From positions 1,116,001-1,180,000 of the forward strand of contig NZ_CP028426.1 in NCBI RefSeq assembly GCF_003010915.2: DNA of 64,000 nucleotides. Direction: 5' to 3'. Both the position numbers and the translations under genes were made by a program. The DNA comes from Gulosibacter molinativorax. GTDB taxonomy: Bacteria; Actinomycetota; Actinomycetes; Actinomycetales; Microbacteriaceae. Of the stretch, positions 8,587-16,428 are shown in pieces (within the stretch, counting starts at the first letter, position 1; the number at the start of each line of letters is the position of its first letter). Under the pieces are notes generated by a model. The model did no database searches, was not told where the DNA came from, and saw only the letters and a list, made by a program, of their open reading frames with translations.

Positions 8587-9304
8587 CTCGGCCGTTCGAG
8601 TTGAAGACCTCAGCGGTGATCGGCATGAGCTCGGTCCAGAGGTCTTCCATCTTCTCGGCGCACATCTCGATCTCGCGCTGCGGGAACGAAGGGAACTGCG
8701 ATCCCTCGACGAGTCGACGCAGCGACAGGAAATTCATGAGCGAGCGGGCGTTCATCGTGACGTACATCGACGAGTAGATGTTGAGGGGGAGCACCATGCG
8801 GGCCACCTCGCGGGCAACGCCGGCGTCGAGCATCCGCTCGTAGCTGCGGTAGGCGGCCTCCGACTGGGCTCGGACCTCTTCGGACACGAGCGCCGTCTGC
8901 TCCGGGGTGCCCGGGTGGAACTCGTACTTTCCGGGGCGACCCTCCTGGCGGAGATTGCGCTCGGGTGCGGGGACGTAGAACGCCGGCTGCAGCTGGCGAT
9001 AGCGGCCAGATTCCTCGTTGTAGCTTGCGATGCGGTGGCGCTGGAATTCGCGGAAAACGAAGATCGGCGCCTGCACGTAGAACGTCATCGAGTTGTGCTC
9101 GAACGGCGTGCCGTGGCGGTCGCGCATCAGGAAGTTGATGAGCCCGCGGTCTCGCTTGTGCAGTTCCTCGGCCTCGCCCTCGTCGGGGCGGCTCTGTTCG
9201 CCGATCGTCGATACACGCGCGGCGAAGAGCACATCGCTATCTTGGGCCTGCGCACGGACAAGCTCTACGGTTACGTCGCTCCGGAATTCAATCTCGTCAG
9301 TCAC
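8576..9304 (-). CDS. thyX: FAD-dependent thymidylate synthase ThyX
   Basis: A 242-residue flavin-dependent thymidylate synthase that makes dTMP from dUMP using methylene-tetrahydrofolate and NADPH. The signature RHRIASYNEESGRYR (RHR-x7-S class) lies around residues 91-105. The start is GTG 9304, six nucleotides after a TAGGGT -10 box, so it is probably leaderless. It overlaps hemW downstream. A palindromic repeat separates it from the upstream TPR protein and dapB. Confidence 0.96.
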   Translation of the reverse strand: MTDEIEFRSDVTVELVRAQAQDSDVLFAARVSTIGEQSRPDEGEAEELHKRDRGLINFLMRDRHGTPFEHNSMTFYVQAPIFVFREFQRHRIASYNEESGRYRQLQPAFYVPAPERNLRQEGRPGKYEFHPGTPEQTALVSEEVRAQSEAAYRSYERMLDAGVAREVARMVLPLNIYSSMYVTMNARSLMNFLSLRRLVEGSQFPSFPQREIEMCAEKMEDLWTELMPITAEVFNSNGRVAP

Positions 9305-9310
9305 CGGACT

Positions 9311-9316
9311 ACCCTA
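9311..9316 (-). promoter_or_regulatory. Candidate -10 box for leaderless thyX
   Basis: Minus-strand TAGGGT (TANNNT class) six nucleotides before GTG 9304, with no Shine-Dalgarno sequence upstream of that start. Confidence 0.45.
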
Positions 9317-9366
9317 CCGCGCCGCTCAGCAGCCCGCTGCGCTAGGCCGAGTGCCTAAGAACAAGA

Positions 9367-9457
9367 CAAGGTCCTTGAGTAAGCGGGCGGAGCCCGGTGT
9401 ATCGAATGGCCCGGTCGTTTCGATACAAATCGCTTCGCGATTCACTCAACGACCTTG
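9367..9457. repeat. Palindromic intergenic repeat (two mirrored half-units)
   Basis: Outer arms CAAGGTCCTTGAGT (9367-9380) and ACTCAACGACCTTG (9444-9457) are inverted with one mismatch. Inner arms TGTATCGAA (9398-9406) and TTCGATACA (9419-9427) are perfect. Each half also holds a small hairpin: CGGGC-gga-GCCCG, and AATCGC-ttc-GCGATT. Each half therefore reads TTGAGT, hairpin, TATCGA. This layout resembles short repeated palindromes I remember from other high-GC actinobacterial genomes. The right arm covers the last codons and stop of the TPR-protein gene. Confidence 0.7.
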
Positions 9458-9916
9458 CGTGTTGCTCGCAGCCGCGTCGAGCTCGATCGCGTGCCGCATG
9501 GCCTTGCGGGCACGGGGCGTGTCGCCGGATGCGCGGTACGCCAGGGCGAGCCGGGCCCAGGCCCGGTAGTCGTCGGGATTCGATTCGACCTCCGCTTTCC
9601 AGCGCGGGAATTCGTCGTCCGCGGCCTCTCGCTCGGGGCGCCCGGAAGGACGCTTGGGGAGGTCGTCCGCGGGAAGCTCCCCCGCATCCGCCATTTTCGC
9701 GAGCAGCGCATCGCCCTGCGCCGCAAAGCGGATGTCTTTGGCAATGAATACGACGCCGACGAGCGGAAACACGACGAGGGCTGCGCCCATGATCACGCCG
9801 ATCGCGGTGCCGCTCGTCACGAGGCCCCAGACCATCCCGGCGATCGCGATGAGATAGATCGCGATCAGCCCGAGGAGGACGTAGACGCCGACCCGAGCGC
9901 CCGACCAGCGCTTCAC
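9446..9916 (-). CDS. Small membrane protein with TPR-like cytoplasmic tail
   Basis: A 156-residue protein with two N-terminal membrane segments (about residues 9-32 and 38-58). A charged, Pro-containing linker follows, then a TPR-like helical pair (PDDYRAWARLALAYRASGDTPRARKAMRHAIELD) near residues 114-147. The ATG overlaps the dapB stop (ATGA), so it is coupled to dapB. A homologous gene usually accompanies dapB in related genomes, but its function is unknown. Its last codons and stop lie in the right arm of the palindromic repeat. Confidence 0.8.
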   Translation of the reverse strand: MKRWSGARVGVYVLLGLIAIYLIAIAGMVWGLVTSGTAIGVIMGAALVVFPLVGVVFIAKDIRFAAQGDALLAKMADAGELPADDLPKRPSGRPEREAADDEFPRWKAEVESNPDDYRAWARLALAYRASGDTPRARKAMRHAIELDAAASNTQGR

Positions 9917-10641
9917 TTGGCCTCGCCGATGCCGAGCAGTCCATCGATGCCGACGGTGAGGCCGGTTGCCGTGGCCGCCGCGTTTAGCGCGAGCTGAATG
10001 CCGTGCGTGTACGCGGTGTTGGAGAACGTCTCGTGGCGGATCGTCAGGGTCTCGCCCGTCCCGCCGAAGATCACCTGCTGGTCGGCGACGACCCCGCGCA
10101 GCCGCAGCGCGTGCACGGGGATGCCCGCCACGACCTGGCCGCGGGAGGGCTGGTCCGCGTTCGGCGGCACTGGCTCGCTGTCTCGGGCCGCGGAGATCGC
10201 TTCGGCCGTGCGAACCGCAGTCCCGGAGGGCGAGTCAACCTTCTTGTCGTGGTGCGCCTCGAGGATCTCGATCGAGTCGTAGAACTTCCCCGCGATGGTC
10301 GCGAGGTGGGTGCCGAGTACCGAGCCGACCGAGAAGTTCGGGACGATGATGACGCCTTGGCCCTCGGGGATGCCCGACTCGAGTGCCGCGAGCCGCTCCT
10401 GGCCCCAGCCGCTCGTGCCGACGACCACGTTGATGCCGTGCTCGAGAGCGAAGTCGACGTTGGCCTCCGACACGTCGATGCGCGTGACGTCGATGAGCAC
10501 ATCGGCGCCGAGCATTTCCTCCTTCGCGGAGCTGCTCGTGAGTGCCGAGTGGAGCTCGAGCCCGTCGGTATCGGCGATGATCTGCTGGATGAGCGTGCCC
10601 ATCCGACCGCTGGCCCCGGAAATAGCCACAGAAATAGTCAT
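9913..10641 (-). CDS. dapB: 4-hydroxy-tetrahydrodipicolinate reductase DapB
   Basis: A 242-residue NAD(P)H-dependent reductase of the diaminopimelate/lysine pathway. The Rossmann motif GASGRMG lies at residues 9-15, the catalytic region EAHHDKKVDSPSGTA in the middle, and GTSGWG before it. At 242 residues it is slightly shorter than the E. coli enzyme, as in other actinobacteria. The ATG at 10641 is preceded at seven nucleotides by TACGGT, suggesting a leaderless mRNA. It is divergent from the GNAT gene. Confidence 0.96.
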   Translation of the reverse strand: MTISVAISGASGRMGTLIQQIIADTDGLELHSALTSSSAKEEMLGADVLIDVTRIDVSEANVDFALEHGINVVVGTSGWGQERLAALESGIPEGQGVIIVPNFSVGSVLGTHLATIAGKFYDSIEILEAHHDKKVDSPSGTAVRTAEAISAARDSEPVPPNADQPSRGQVVAGIPVHALRLRGVVADQQVIFGGTGETLTIRHETFSNTAYTHGIQLALNAAATATGLTVGIDGLLGIGEAK

Positions 10642-10648
10642 AGCTAAT

Positions 10649-10654
10649 ACCGTA
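10649..10654 (-). promoter_or_regulatory. Candidate -10 box for leaderless dapB
   Basis: Minus-strand TACGGT seven nucleotides before ATG 10641; no Shine-Dalgarno is visible. Confidence 0.4.
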
Positions 10655-10687
10655 CCGCGGGCGGAGGCTGCGCCCTCGCGCGTTGCC

Positions 10688-10693
10688 TACGAT
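10688..10693 (+). promoter_or_regulatory. Candidate -10 box for the leaderless GNAT gene
   Basis: Plus-strand TACGAT six nucleotides before ATG 10700. It lies back to back with the dapB -10 box in a 58-nt divergent promoter region. Confidence 0.4.
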
Positions 10694-10699
10694 GGCGGG

Positions 10700-11236
10700 A
10701 TGGTCACGTTCTTCGAAACGCCGACGGATGCGCCGATCGCCCGGGAGTTGCTCGGCGAGTACATCGCTGAGCGTGTCGCCACGCGGCCAGCGTCGGCCGA
10801 GCCGTATCAGCCGCCGCAACCAACCCCCGCGCAGTTCGTACCCCCGCACGGCATCTTTCTCGTCGGTGGCGAGGATGCGCTGGCTATTGTTGCTGCGTCG
10901 GCTCACTCTCGAGGTGCAGACCAGGCCCTTTGCTGCGGCGGGATCCGCGCGATCGAGCCGGGCACGGAATGGGTCGACGACGGGTTCGGTGGCCAGCGGT
11001 GGTTCGAGCTCAAGCATCTCTACACGAGGCCAGCGGCCCGCGGTCGCGGGATCGCGGGCCGCCTGATTGCCGAGCTCACCGAGGCCGCGCGTCGCTTCGG
11101 CGCCGACCGCCTCGTGCTCGACACCCACTCCTCGCTGTCCTCCGCGGGCCACCTATACGAGAGCGCGGGGTTCCGCGCGATCCCGCGGTTCAACGACAAC
11201 TCGAACGCGGATCGCTGGTTCGGCAAAGCGCTCTGA
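10700..11236 (+). CDS. GNAT-family N-acetyltransferase
   Basis: A 178-residue acetyltransferase. The acetyl-CoA-binding motif A reads LYTRPAARGRGIAGRLIAEL at about residues 111-130, and the C-terminal part (LDTHSSLSSAGHLYESAGF) matches motif B. The substrate is unknown. The start is ATG 10700; the frame is open further upstream, but that part overlaps the divergent dapB. The 3' end is 18 nt from the convergent histidine phosphatase. Confidence 0.85.
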   Translation: MVTFFETPTDAPIARELLGEYIAERVATRPASAEPYQPPQPTPAQFVPPHGIFLVGGEDALAIVAASAHSRGADQALCCGGIRAIEPGTEWVDDGFGGQRWFELKHLYTRPAARGRGIAGRLIAELTEAARRFGADRLVLDTHSSLSSAGHLYESAGFRAIPRFNDNSNADRWFGKAL

Positions 11237-11254
11237 GCGGCCCTCGCCGCAGCG

Positions 11255-11854
11255 TTACACGTCGGCGTACCAGTTAATCCCGGTGCGGTCCTGCGGCTCC
11301 AGGTGCGACAGATCGCCGAAGAGCTTGAGCTCATCCGGGCGCACCGAGCGAAGCCGCAGCACGGTCAGCGCGGTGTTGCCGGTGCTCAGTGTGAGCCAGT
11401 TCCACTCGGGCAGCCCGAGCAGCTCGCGCACGAAGTAGCCGATCACGAAGTTGTGCGTCACGAGCAGGGTGTGCTCGTCCTCCCGGCTGCGCGTGAAGAA
11501 CGTCGTGATCGCGTCGTTCATCTGCGCCTGCCCCGCCTCGATATCGGCCTGCTCGACGCCGGAGAAGAAGCTGTCGTAGTGGGCGGGCGCGGATTCGCCC
11601 GAGGACGGGACGCAGTCAAACAGCAGGTTCGATTGCTCGAAGGATGGTCCCTGCGTATACGTGTCGATGATCGCGGCGGTATCCACCGCCCGCTCAAGCG
11701 GCGAGGTCAGCGCGCGGGTAAACGGCACGCGGGCGAGTTTGCGTCCGATGGCGTGGGCCTGCGCCCGCCCTCGCTCCGAGAGCGGCCCCTCGGCAATACC
11801 GTGTTCTGCGTTTTCCTGTTCCCCGTGTCGTACCAGGTAGAGGAAATGGCTCAT
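11255..11854 (-). CDS. Histidine phosphatase family protein (phosphoglycerate mutase-like)
   Basis: A 199-residue member of the histidine phosphatase superfamily. The catalytic RHGE lies at residues 9-12 and the second histidine in LLVTHNF near residue 138. Small-molecule or cofactor phosphatases of this fold have varied substrates, and none can be assigned here. The start overlaps the stop of the M16 peptidase (TAATG), so the two are coupled. Confidence 0.85.
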   Translation of the reverse strand: MSHFLYLVRHGEQENAEHGIAEGPLSERGRAQAHAIGRKLARVPFTRALTSPLERAVDTAAIIDTYTQGPSFEQSNLLFDCVPSSGESAPAHYDSFFSGVEQADIEAGQAQMNDAITTFFTRSREDEHTLLVTHNFVIGYFVRELLGLPEWNWLTLSTGNTALTVLRLRSVRPDELKLFGDLSHLEPQDRTGINWYADV

Positions 11855-13197
11855 TAGAGCGCCTCCAGCTCAGTCTTTGCTTCAGTAGTGAGTGGGCCGA
11901 TCGTCTCGACCGTCTTGTCACCGGTCATGACCTCCCGCGAGAGCGCGAGGATGTCTTCGAGCGTGGTCGCCTGCATCCGGGCGATCGACGCATCGAGGTC
12001 GATGTACTCGCCTAGCACGAGCTCGGCGCGCGCGAGCCGGTGCATCCTCGCGTTCATTGACTCGAGGGCGAGCGCGCCGGCACCAGCCCCGGCACCCTGC
12101 GCATCCGCCAGTTCCTCTTCGGTGACGCCATCGGTCGCAATCTTGTCCAGCTCGTCCCGAATTACGCGCACCGCCTCGGCCGCCTTATTCGGGAGGAACG
12201 ACGCCGAGACACCGGTGACGCCCGCATCCGCGTGGCTCGCGCCGAAGGAGAATACCGAGTAGACAAGCCCGCGCTTTTCGCGGACTTCCTGAAACAGTCG
12301 CGAGGACATGCCGCCTCCGAGGATGTGGTGCAGCAGCCCGAAGGTCGTGCGCCGGTCATCGCGCGCGTCGATGCCCCGGCTGCCCACGATCAGGTGCGTC
12401 TGCTCGAGCTCGCGCTCGATGACCTGGATGCGCTCGGCGCGGTCATACTGCGCGGGCGCGGCGTCGCGACGCGCCACGGGGCTCGCGGATACGTCGAGAT
12501 CCCAGCCGCCCTTGCGCAGGCCCGCCTCGACGCGCCGCAGCGCATCCTCATGGTCGACGCGTCCCGCGATCGAAATGACGAGCTGATCCGGGCGGTAGTA
12601 GCGGCGGTAGAAGTCCCAGACCTCGTCGCGTGAGACGGCCAAAATGCTGTCCGGGGTGCCGGCAATCGGCCGGCCGAGCGGATGCGCGCCGAAGAAGTTC
12701 TCGTAGAACTTCTCCCACAGCACGTCGGTCGGGTCGTCCTCGGCCATCGCGATTTCCTCGAGGATCACGCCGCGCTCGAGCTCGAACTCGGCCGGTTCGA
12801 GGAGCGACGAGGTGATCATATCGGTGAGGACGTCGATGGCCATGCCGAGATCGCGATCCCGCACCCGCGCGTGGTAGACCGTCTGTTCACGCGAAGTCGC
12901 GGCGTTGAAGTCGCCGCCGACGCGCTCAAACTCGAGCGCCACGTCACGCGCCGAACGCGTCGGCGTGCCCTTGAAGAGCAGGTGCTCGAGGAAGTGGCTC
13001 GAGCCGTATTCTCGATTCGTTTCGTCTCGGGAGCCGAGCGGGACGAAGAAGCCGATCGCGGCCGAGGCCGCGCCAGGCACATCCTCGGTAATGAGGCGAA
13101 CGCCGGACGGCAGAATCGTTCGTCGAAGGGTTGCACCTCCCGCGACTTCTTCTTCGAGGTACGGAAGGTCAAGTGGCAACTGAATCGGCGTGGTCAT
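11854..13197 (-). CDS. M16-family zinc metallopeptidase (processing peptidase-like)
   Basis: A 447-residue member of the pitrilysin/mitochondrial processing peptidase family. The inverted zinc motif HFLEH (HxxEH) lies near residue 70, followed by LLFKGT. A second conserved region (GLVYSVFSFGASHADAG) is in the C-terminal half. The start ATG 13197 gives MTTPIQLPLD; an earlier in-frame GTG is not family-like. Genes of this family usually follow pnp in actinobacteria; here a PEBP gene on the other strand lies between. Its substrate is unknown. Confidence 0.9.
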   Translation of the reverse strand: MTTPIQLPLDLPYLEEEVAGGATLRRTILPSGVRLITEDVPGAASAAIGFFVPLGSRDETNREYGSSHFLEHLLFKGTPTRSARDVALEFERVGGDFNAATSREQTVYHARVRDRDLGMAIDVLTDMITSSLLEPAEFELERGVILEEIAMAEDDPTDVLWEKFYENFFGAHPLGRPIAGTPDSILAVSRDEVWDFYRRYYRPDQLVISIAGRVDHEDALRRVEAGLRKGGWDLDVSASPVARRDAAPAQYDRAERIQVIERELEQTHLIVGSRGIDARDDRRTTFGLLHHILGGGMSSRLFQEVREKRGLVYSVFSFGASHADAGVTGVSASFLPNKAAEAVRVIRDELDKIATDGVTEEELADAQGAGAGAGALALESMNARMHRLARAELVLGEYIDLDASIARMQATTLEDILALSREVMTGDKTVETIGPLTTEAKTELEAL

Positions 13198-13339
13198 AGC
13201 GTGCCAAAGCCTACCCGCAACCAACGACAGTCGCCGCTTTGATGACGCGGTTGCGCACTTTCATCCCCAAGCTTGTAGCGGACACTATCTGGCAAGCTGA
13301 AGCTATCCGCCCGGAATCTCGAACTCGCAAAGGAGCACC

Positions 13340-13894
13340 ATGACACAGTCACTACACACGAAGCCGCTGCCGACGAACAACCCGTACGAGCAGGTATTCG
13401 AAGCCCCGACCCTCGCCGTGCGCGCCGCAACGTTTGCCGAGGGCGATGTCCTTCCCCTCACCCACGTGGGCACCTCCCACGGCGGCGAAGCGCTCTCCCC
13501 TGAGCTCAGCTGGGATGCAGTGCCCGGCGCCGAGTCGTACACCGTGACGCTCTTCGACCCGGATGCGCCGACCATGTCTGGCTTCTGGCACTGGATCGTG
13601 TACAACCTCCCAGCGGACTGCACGAGCCTCGCCCAGGGCGTCGGCACGGGCGATCTCGCCGACCTCCCGCAGGGCGCGGCACTCGGCTACAACGAGGCGC
13701 TCGGTCGCCAGTACATTGGTGCCGCTCCCCCGGCCGGCCATGGACCGCACCGCTATTTCTTCACGGTGCAGGCCCTCAACACGCGCCTGGATCTGCCCGA
13801 AGACCTCACCGGGGCGCGCATCCACTTCATGCTCCGCGAGAACGTGATCGCCCGCGGCCACCTCATGGCCACCTTCGAAAACGTGGGCGAGTAA
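13340..13894 (+). CDS. YbhB/YbcL family PEBP protein (Raf kinase inhibitor-like)
   Basis: A 184-residue phosphatidylethanolamine-binding-protein-fold protein. Family motifs are LFDPDAPT (near residue 74), HWIVYN and GPHRYFFTVQAL. Bacterial members are cytosolic, and their ligand is generally unknown. AAAGGAG lies six nucleotides before the ATG. It is a lone plus-strand gene between the M16 peptidase and pnp, both on the minus strand, and is closed by a strong bidirectional hairpin. Confidence 0.9.
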   Translation: MTQSLHTKPLPTNNPYEQVFEAPTLAVRAATFAEGDVLPLTHVGTSHGGEALSPELSWDAVPGAESYTVTLFDPDAPTMSGFWHWIVYNLPADCTSLAQGVGTGDLADLPQGAALGYNEALGRQYIGAAPPAGHGPHRYFFTVQALNTRLDLPEDLTGARIHFMLRENVIARGHLMATFENVGE

Positions 13895-13920
13895 CGGCGT
13901 AGGTTCGCTCGCAGACCAAG

Positions 13921-13958
13921 AACGCGGCGCCCTCCCAGGTTTGGGAGGGCGCCGCGTT
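13921..13958. terminator. Bidirectional terminator hairpin between the PEBP gene and pnp
   Basis: Perfect 16-bp stem: AACGCGGCGCCCTCCC pairs with GGGAGGGCGCCGCGTT around an AGGTTT loop. It lies between two convergent gene ends and is followed by TT(T) on the plus strand. Confidence 0.85.
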
Positions 13959-13991
13959 TAGGTGTGGACGAGTGGCTCGCCGGCCGACGAA

Positions 13992-16232
13992 CTAGGCGTC
14001 GTGCGGAACGTCCTCTTCCTCGTCGACCGGCTCAAGCGAAAGCTTGCCGCGGTCGTCAACCTTGGTGATGCGCACGAGAATCTTCTGGCCCACCGAGAGC
14101 ACGTCCTCGACGTTCTCGACGCGCTTGCCACCAACGAGCTTTCGCACCTCCGAGATGTGCAGGAGGCCGTCCTTGCCCGGGAGCAGCGAGACGAACGCGC
14201 CGAACGAGGCGATCTTGACGACGGTACCGAGGTACTGCTCGCCGACCTCAGGAACCTGCGGGTTCGCGATCGCGTTGACCGCGTCGCGGGCGGCCTCGGC
14301 CGAGGGGCCGTCGCTCGCGCCGATGAACACGGTGCCGTCGTCTTCGATCGAGATGTCCGCGCCAGTGTCTTCCTGGATCTGGTTGATGATCTTGCCCTTG
14401 GGCCCAATCACCTCACCGATCTTGTCGACAGGGATCTGCACCGAGATGATGCGCGGTGCGGTGTCCGCCATCTCGTCCGGCTCGTCGATCACGGGGTTGA
14501 TCGCACGGTCGAGGATCTCGATGCGTGCGTCGTGTGCCTGCTGCAGCGCCGAGTCGAGAACCTCCGAGGGGATGCCGTCGAGCTTGGTGTCGAGCTGAAG
14601 CGCGGTGATGAATTCGGCGGTGCCTGCGACCTTGAAGTCCATGTCGCCAAGCGCGTCTTCAGCGCCGAGGATGTCGGTCAGCGCGCGGTACTGCGTCTCG
14701 CCATCGACCTCGGCCGAGACGAGGCCCATCGCGATGCCCGCGACCGGCGCGCGAAGCGGCACACCAGCGTTGAGCAGCGACAGCGTGGATGCGCAGACCG
14801 AGCCCATCGAGGTCGAGCCGTTCGAACCGAGCGCCTCCGAGACCTGGCGGATTGCGTACGGGAACTCCTCGCGGGCGGGCAACACCGTGACGAGCGCCTT
14901 CTCGGCGAGGTTACCGTGACCGATTTCGCGGCGCTTCGGCGAACCAACGCGGCCGGTCTCACCGGTCGAGTACGGCGGGAAGTTGTAGTGGTGCATGTAG
15001 CGCTTCGACTTCTGCGGCGACAGCGAGTCGATCTGCTGCTCCATCTTGAGCATGTTCAGCGTGGTGACGCCCAGGATCTGGGTCTCGCCGCGCTGGAAGA
15101 TCGCCGAACCGTGGACGCGCGGGATGACGTCCACCTCGGCGTCGAGCTGACGGATGTCGGTAACGCCACGGCCGTCCATGCGGACGCCCTCGGTCAGGAT
15201 GCGACCGCGAACGATGTCCTTCGTGACCGACTTGTACGCCGCCGAGACCTGCGCGTTCGAGTTCTCGGGCAGCTCGCCAGCCTCGACCTTGGCCGCAACG
15301 GCCTCCTTGACGCGGCCCTTGAGCTCGTCATCCGCATCCTGGCGCGCGATCTTGTCGGCGATCTGGTAGACGCCCTTCAGGTCTTCCTGCGCGAGTTCGG
15401 TGACGACCGCGAGCAGCTCGTCGGTGTACGACGGGAAGGTCGGGTATTCCTGAACCTGCTTGTTAACCTGGCCGGCGACGTCGAGCTGTGCCTTGATCAG
15501 CTGCGTGATGAAGGGCTTCGACGCCTCGAGTCCCTGCGCGACGACCTGCTCGTCGGGCTTCGTGGCACCGTTCTGGATGAGCTCCCAAGCATTCTCAGGG
15601 GCCTGCGCCTCCACCGTCATGACGGCGATGTCTTCGGTGCCGTCCTTCCGGGTGATCAGGCGGCCGGCAACGGTGAGTTCGAACGTCGCCTCTTCGGTGA
15701 CCTGCGAGTAGGTCGGGAATGCGACCCACTGGCCTTCGATGAGCGCAATGCGAATTGCGCCGATCGGGCCCGAGAACGGGACGCCCGAGATCTGCGAGGA
15801 CATCGACGCCGCGTTGACGGCGAGGACGTCGTAGGTCTCGTTCGGGGCGATCGCCATGACCGTGATCACGATCTGTACCTCGTTGCGGAGGCCGTCGATG
15901 AACGACGGGCGCATCGGGCGGTCGATCAGGCGGCACGCGAGGATCGCGTCGGTCGAGGGGCGGGCCTCGCGGCGGAAGAACGAGCCGGGGATTTCACCCT
16001 TCGCGTAGCTGCGCTCCTCGACGTCCACGGTAAGCGGGAAGAAGTCGAAGTTTTCCTTGGTGTTCTTCGAGACGCTCGTTGCGCTGAGCAACATGGTCTC
16101 GCCGTCGAGGTACGCCGCGGCCGAACCCTGCGCCTGCTGTGCGAGGCGGCCGGTTTCGAAACGTACGGTGCGGGTGCCGAATTTACCGTTGTCGATAACG
16201 GTCTCGGCGAACTTGATTTCTGGACCTTCCAA
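13992..16232 (-). CDS. pnp: Polyribonucleotide nucleotidyltransferase (PNPase)
   Basis: A 746-residue phosphorolytic 3'-5' exoribonuclease, central to mRNA decay. Two RNase PH-like domains (about 10-145 and 340-560) flank a helical region, followed by a KH domain ([15 protein letters not shown]) and an S1 domain ([19 protein letters not shown]). The start is TTG 16232, with AAGGAG seven nucleotides upstream; the neighbouring ATG is out of frame. The 196-nt leader holds long inverted repeats. Unusually, a metB-like gene separates it from rpsO. Confidence 0.97.
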   Translation of the reverse strand: MEGPEIKFAETVIDNGKFGTRTVRFETGRLAQQAQGSAAAYLDGETMLLSATSVSKNTKENFDFFPLTVDVEERSYAKGEIPGSFFRREARPSTDAILACRLIDRPMRPSFIDGLRNEVQIVITVMAIAPNETYDVLAVNAASMSSQISGVPFSGPIGAIRIALIEGQWVAFPTYSQVTEEATFELTVAGRLITRKDGTEDIAVMTVEAQAPENAWELIQNGATKPDEQVVAQGLEASKPFITQLIKAQLDVAGQVNKQVQEYPTFPSYTDELLAVVTELAQEDLKGVYQIADKIARQDADDELKGRVKEAVAAKVEAGELPENSNAQVSAAYKSVTKDIVRGRILTEGVRMDGRGVTDIRQLDAEVDVIPRVHGSAIFQRGETQILGVTTLNMLKMEQQIDSLSPQKSKRYMHHYNFPPYSTGETGRVGSPKRREIGHGNLAEKALVTVLPAREEFPYAIRQVSEALGSNGSTSMGSVCASTLSLLNAGVPLRAPVAGIAMGLVSAEVDGETQYRALTDILGAEDALGDMDFKVAGTAEFITALQLDTKLDGIPSEVLDSALQQAHDARIEILDRAINPVIDEPDEMADTAPRIISVQIPVDKIGEVIGPKGKIINQIQEDTGADISIEDDGTVFIGASDGPSAEAARDAVNAIANPQVPEVGEQYLGTVVKIASFGAFVSLLPGKDGLLHISEVRKLVGGKRVENVEDVLSVGQKILVRITKVDDRGKLSLEPVDEEEDVPHDA

Positions 16233-16239
16233 AGGTCAT

Positions 16240-16245
16240 CTCCTT
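16240..16245 (-). promoter_or_regulatory. Shine-Dalgarno site of pnp (decides the TTG start)
   Basis: Minus-strand AAGGAG seven nucleotides before TTG 16232. The ATG overlapping this spacer is in another frame and would not give PNPase. Confidence 0.7.
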
Positions 16246-16333
16246 GTGTCGTCCGCACGCACACAGCACCAACCTGGCCGATTCTGCCGACCAGGGCTGA
16301 CCGTCAGTAGGAGCTCACCGGTTCTCAGAGGTA

Positions 16334-16424
16334 GGCCGGGGTGCCGCCACCGAAGATCAGCAAGAGCTAATCTGCGCGCGGGTGAATACGAACTTTTTGA
16401 TCGTACCAGGGCACCCCGGCCAGG
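16334..16424 (-). promoter_or_regulatory. Long-range inverted repeat in the pnp leader
   Basis: Perfect 12-bp arms GGCCGGGGTGCC and GGCACCCCGGCC (16334-16345 and 16413-16424) enclose 67 nt. A second, smaller hairpin (CTGGTCG / CGGCCAG) lies closer to pnp at about 16280-16302. PNPase genes elsewhere control their own mRNA through an RNase III-cleaved leader stem; this structure is a candidate for the same role. There is no U-tract, so it is not a simple terminator. Confidence 0.5.
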
Positions 16425-16428
16425 GATG

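Noticed and set aside
9367..9457. Rho-independent terminator of the dapB transcript
   Set aside because: The structure is terminator-like only in part; its mirrored half-units and lack of a T-tract fit a palindromic repeat better.
13962..16310. Long plus-strand open frame antisense to pnp
   Set aside because: High-GC codon bias leaves open frames opposite real genes. The minus strand encodes an intact PNPase, and the antisense protein is Arg/Asp/Val-rich without any motif.
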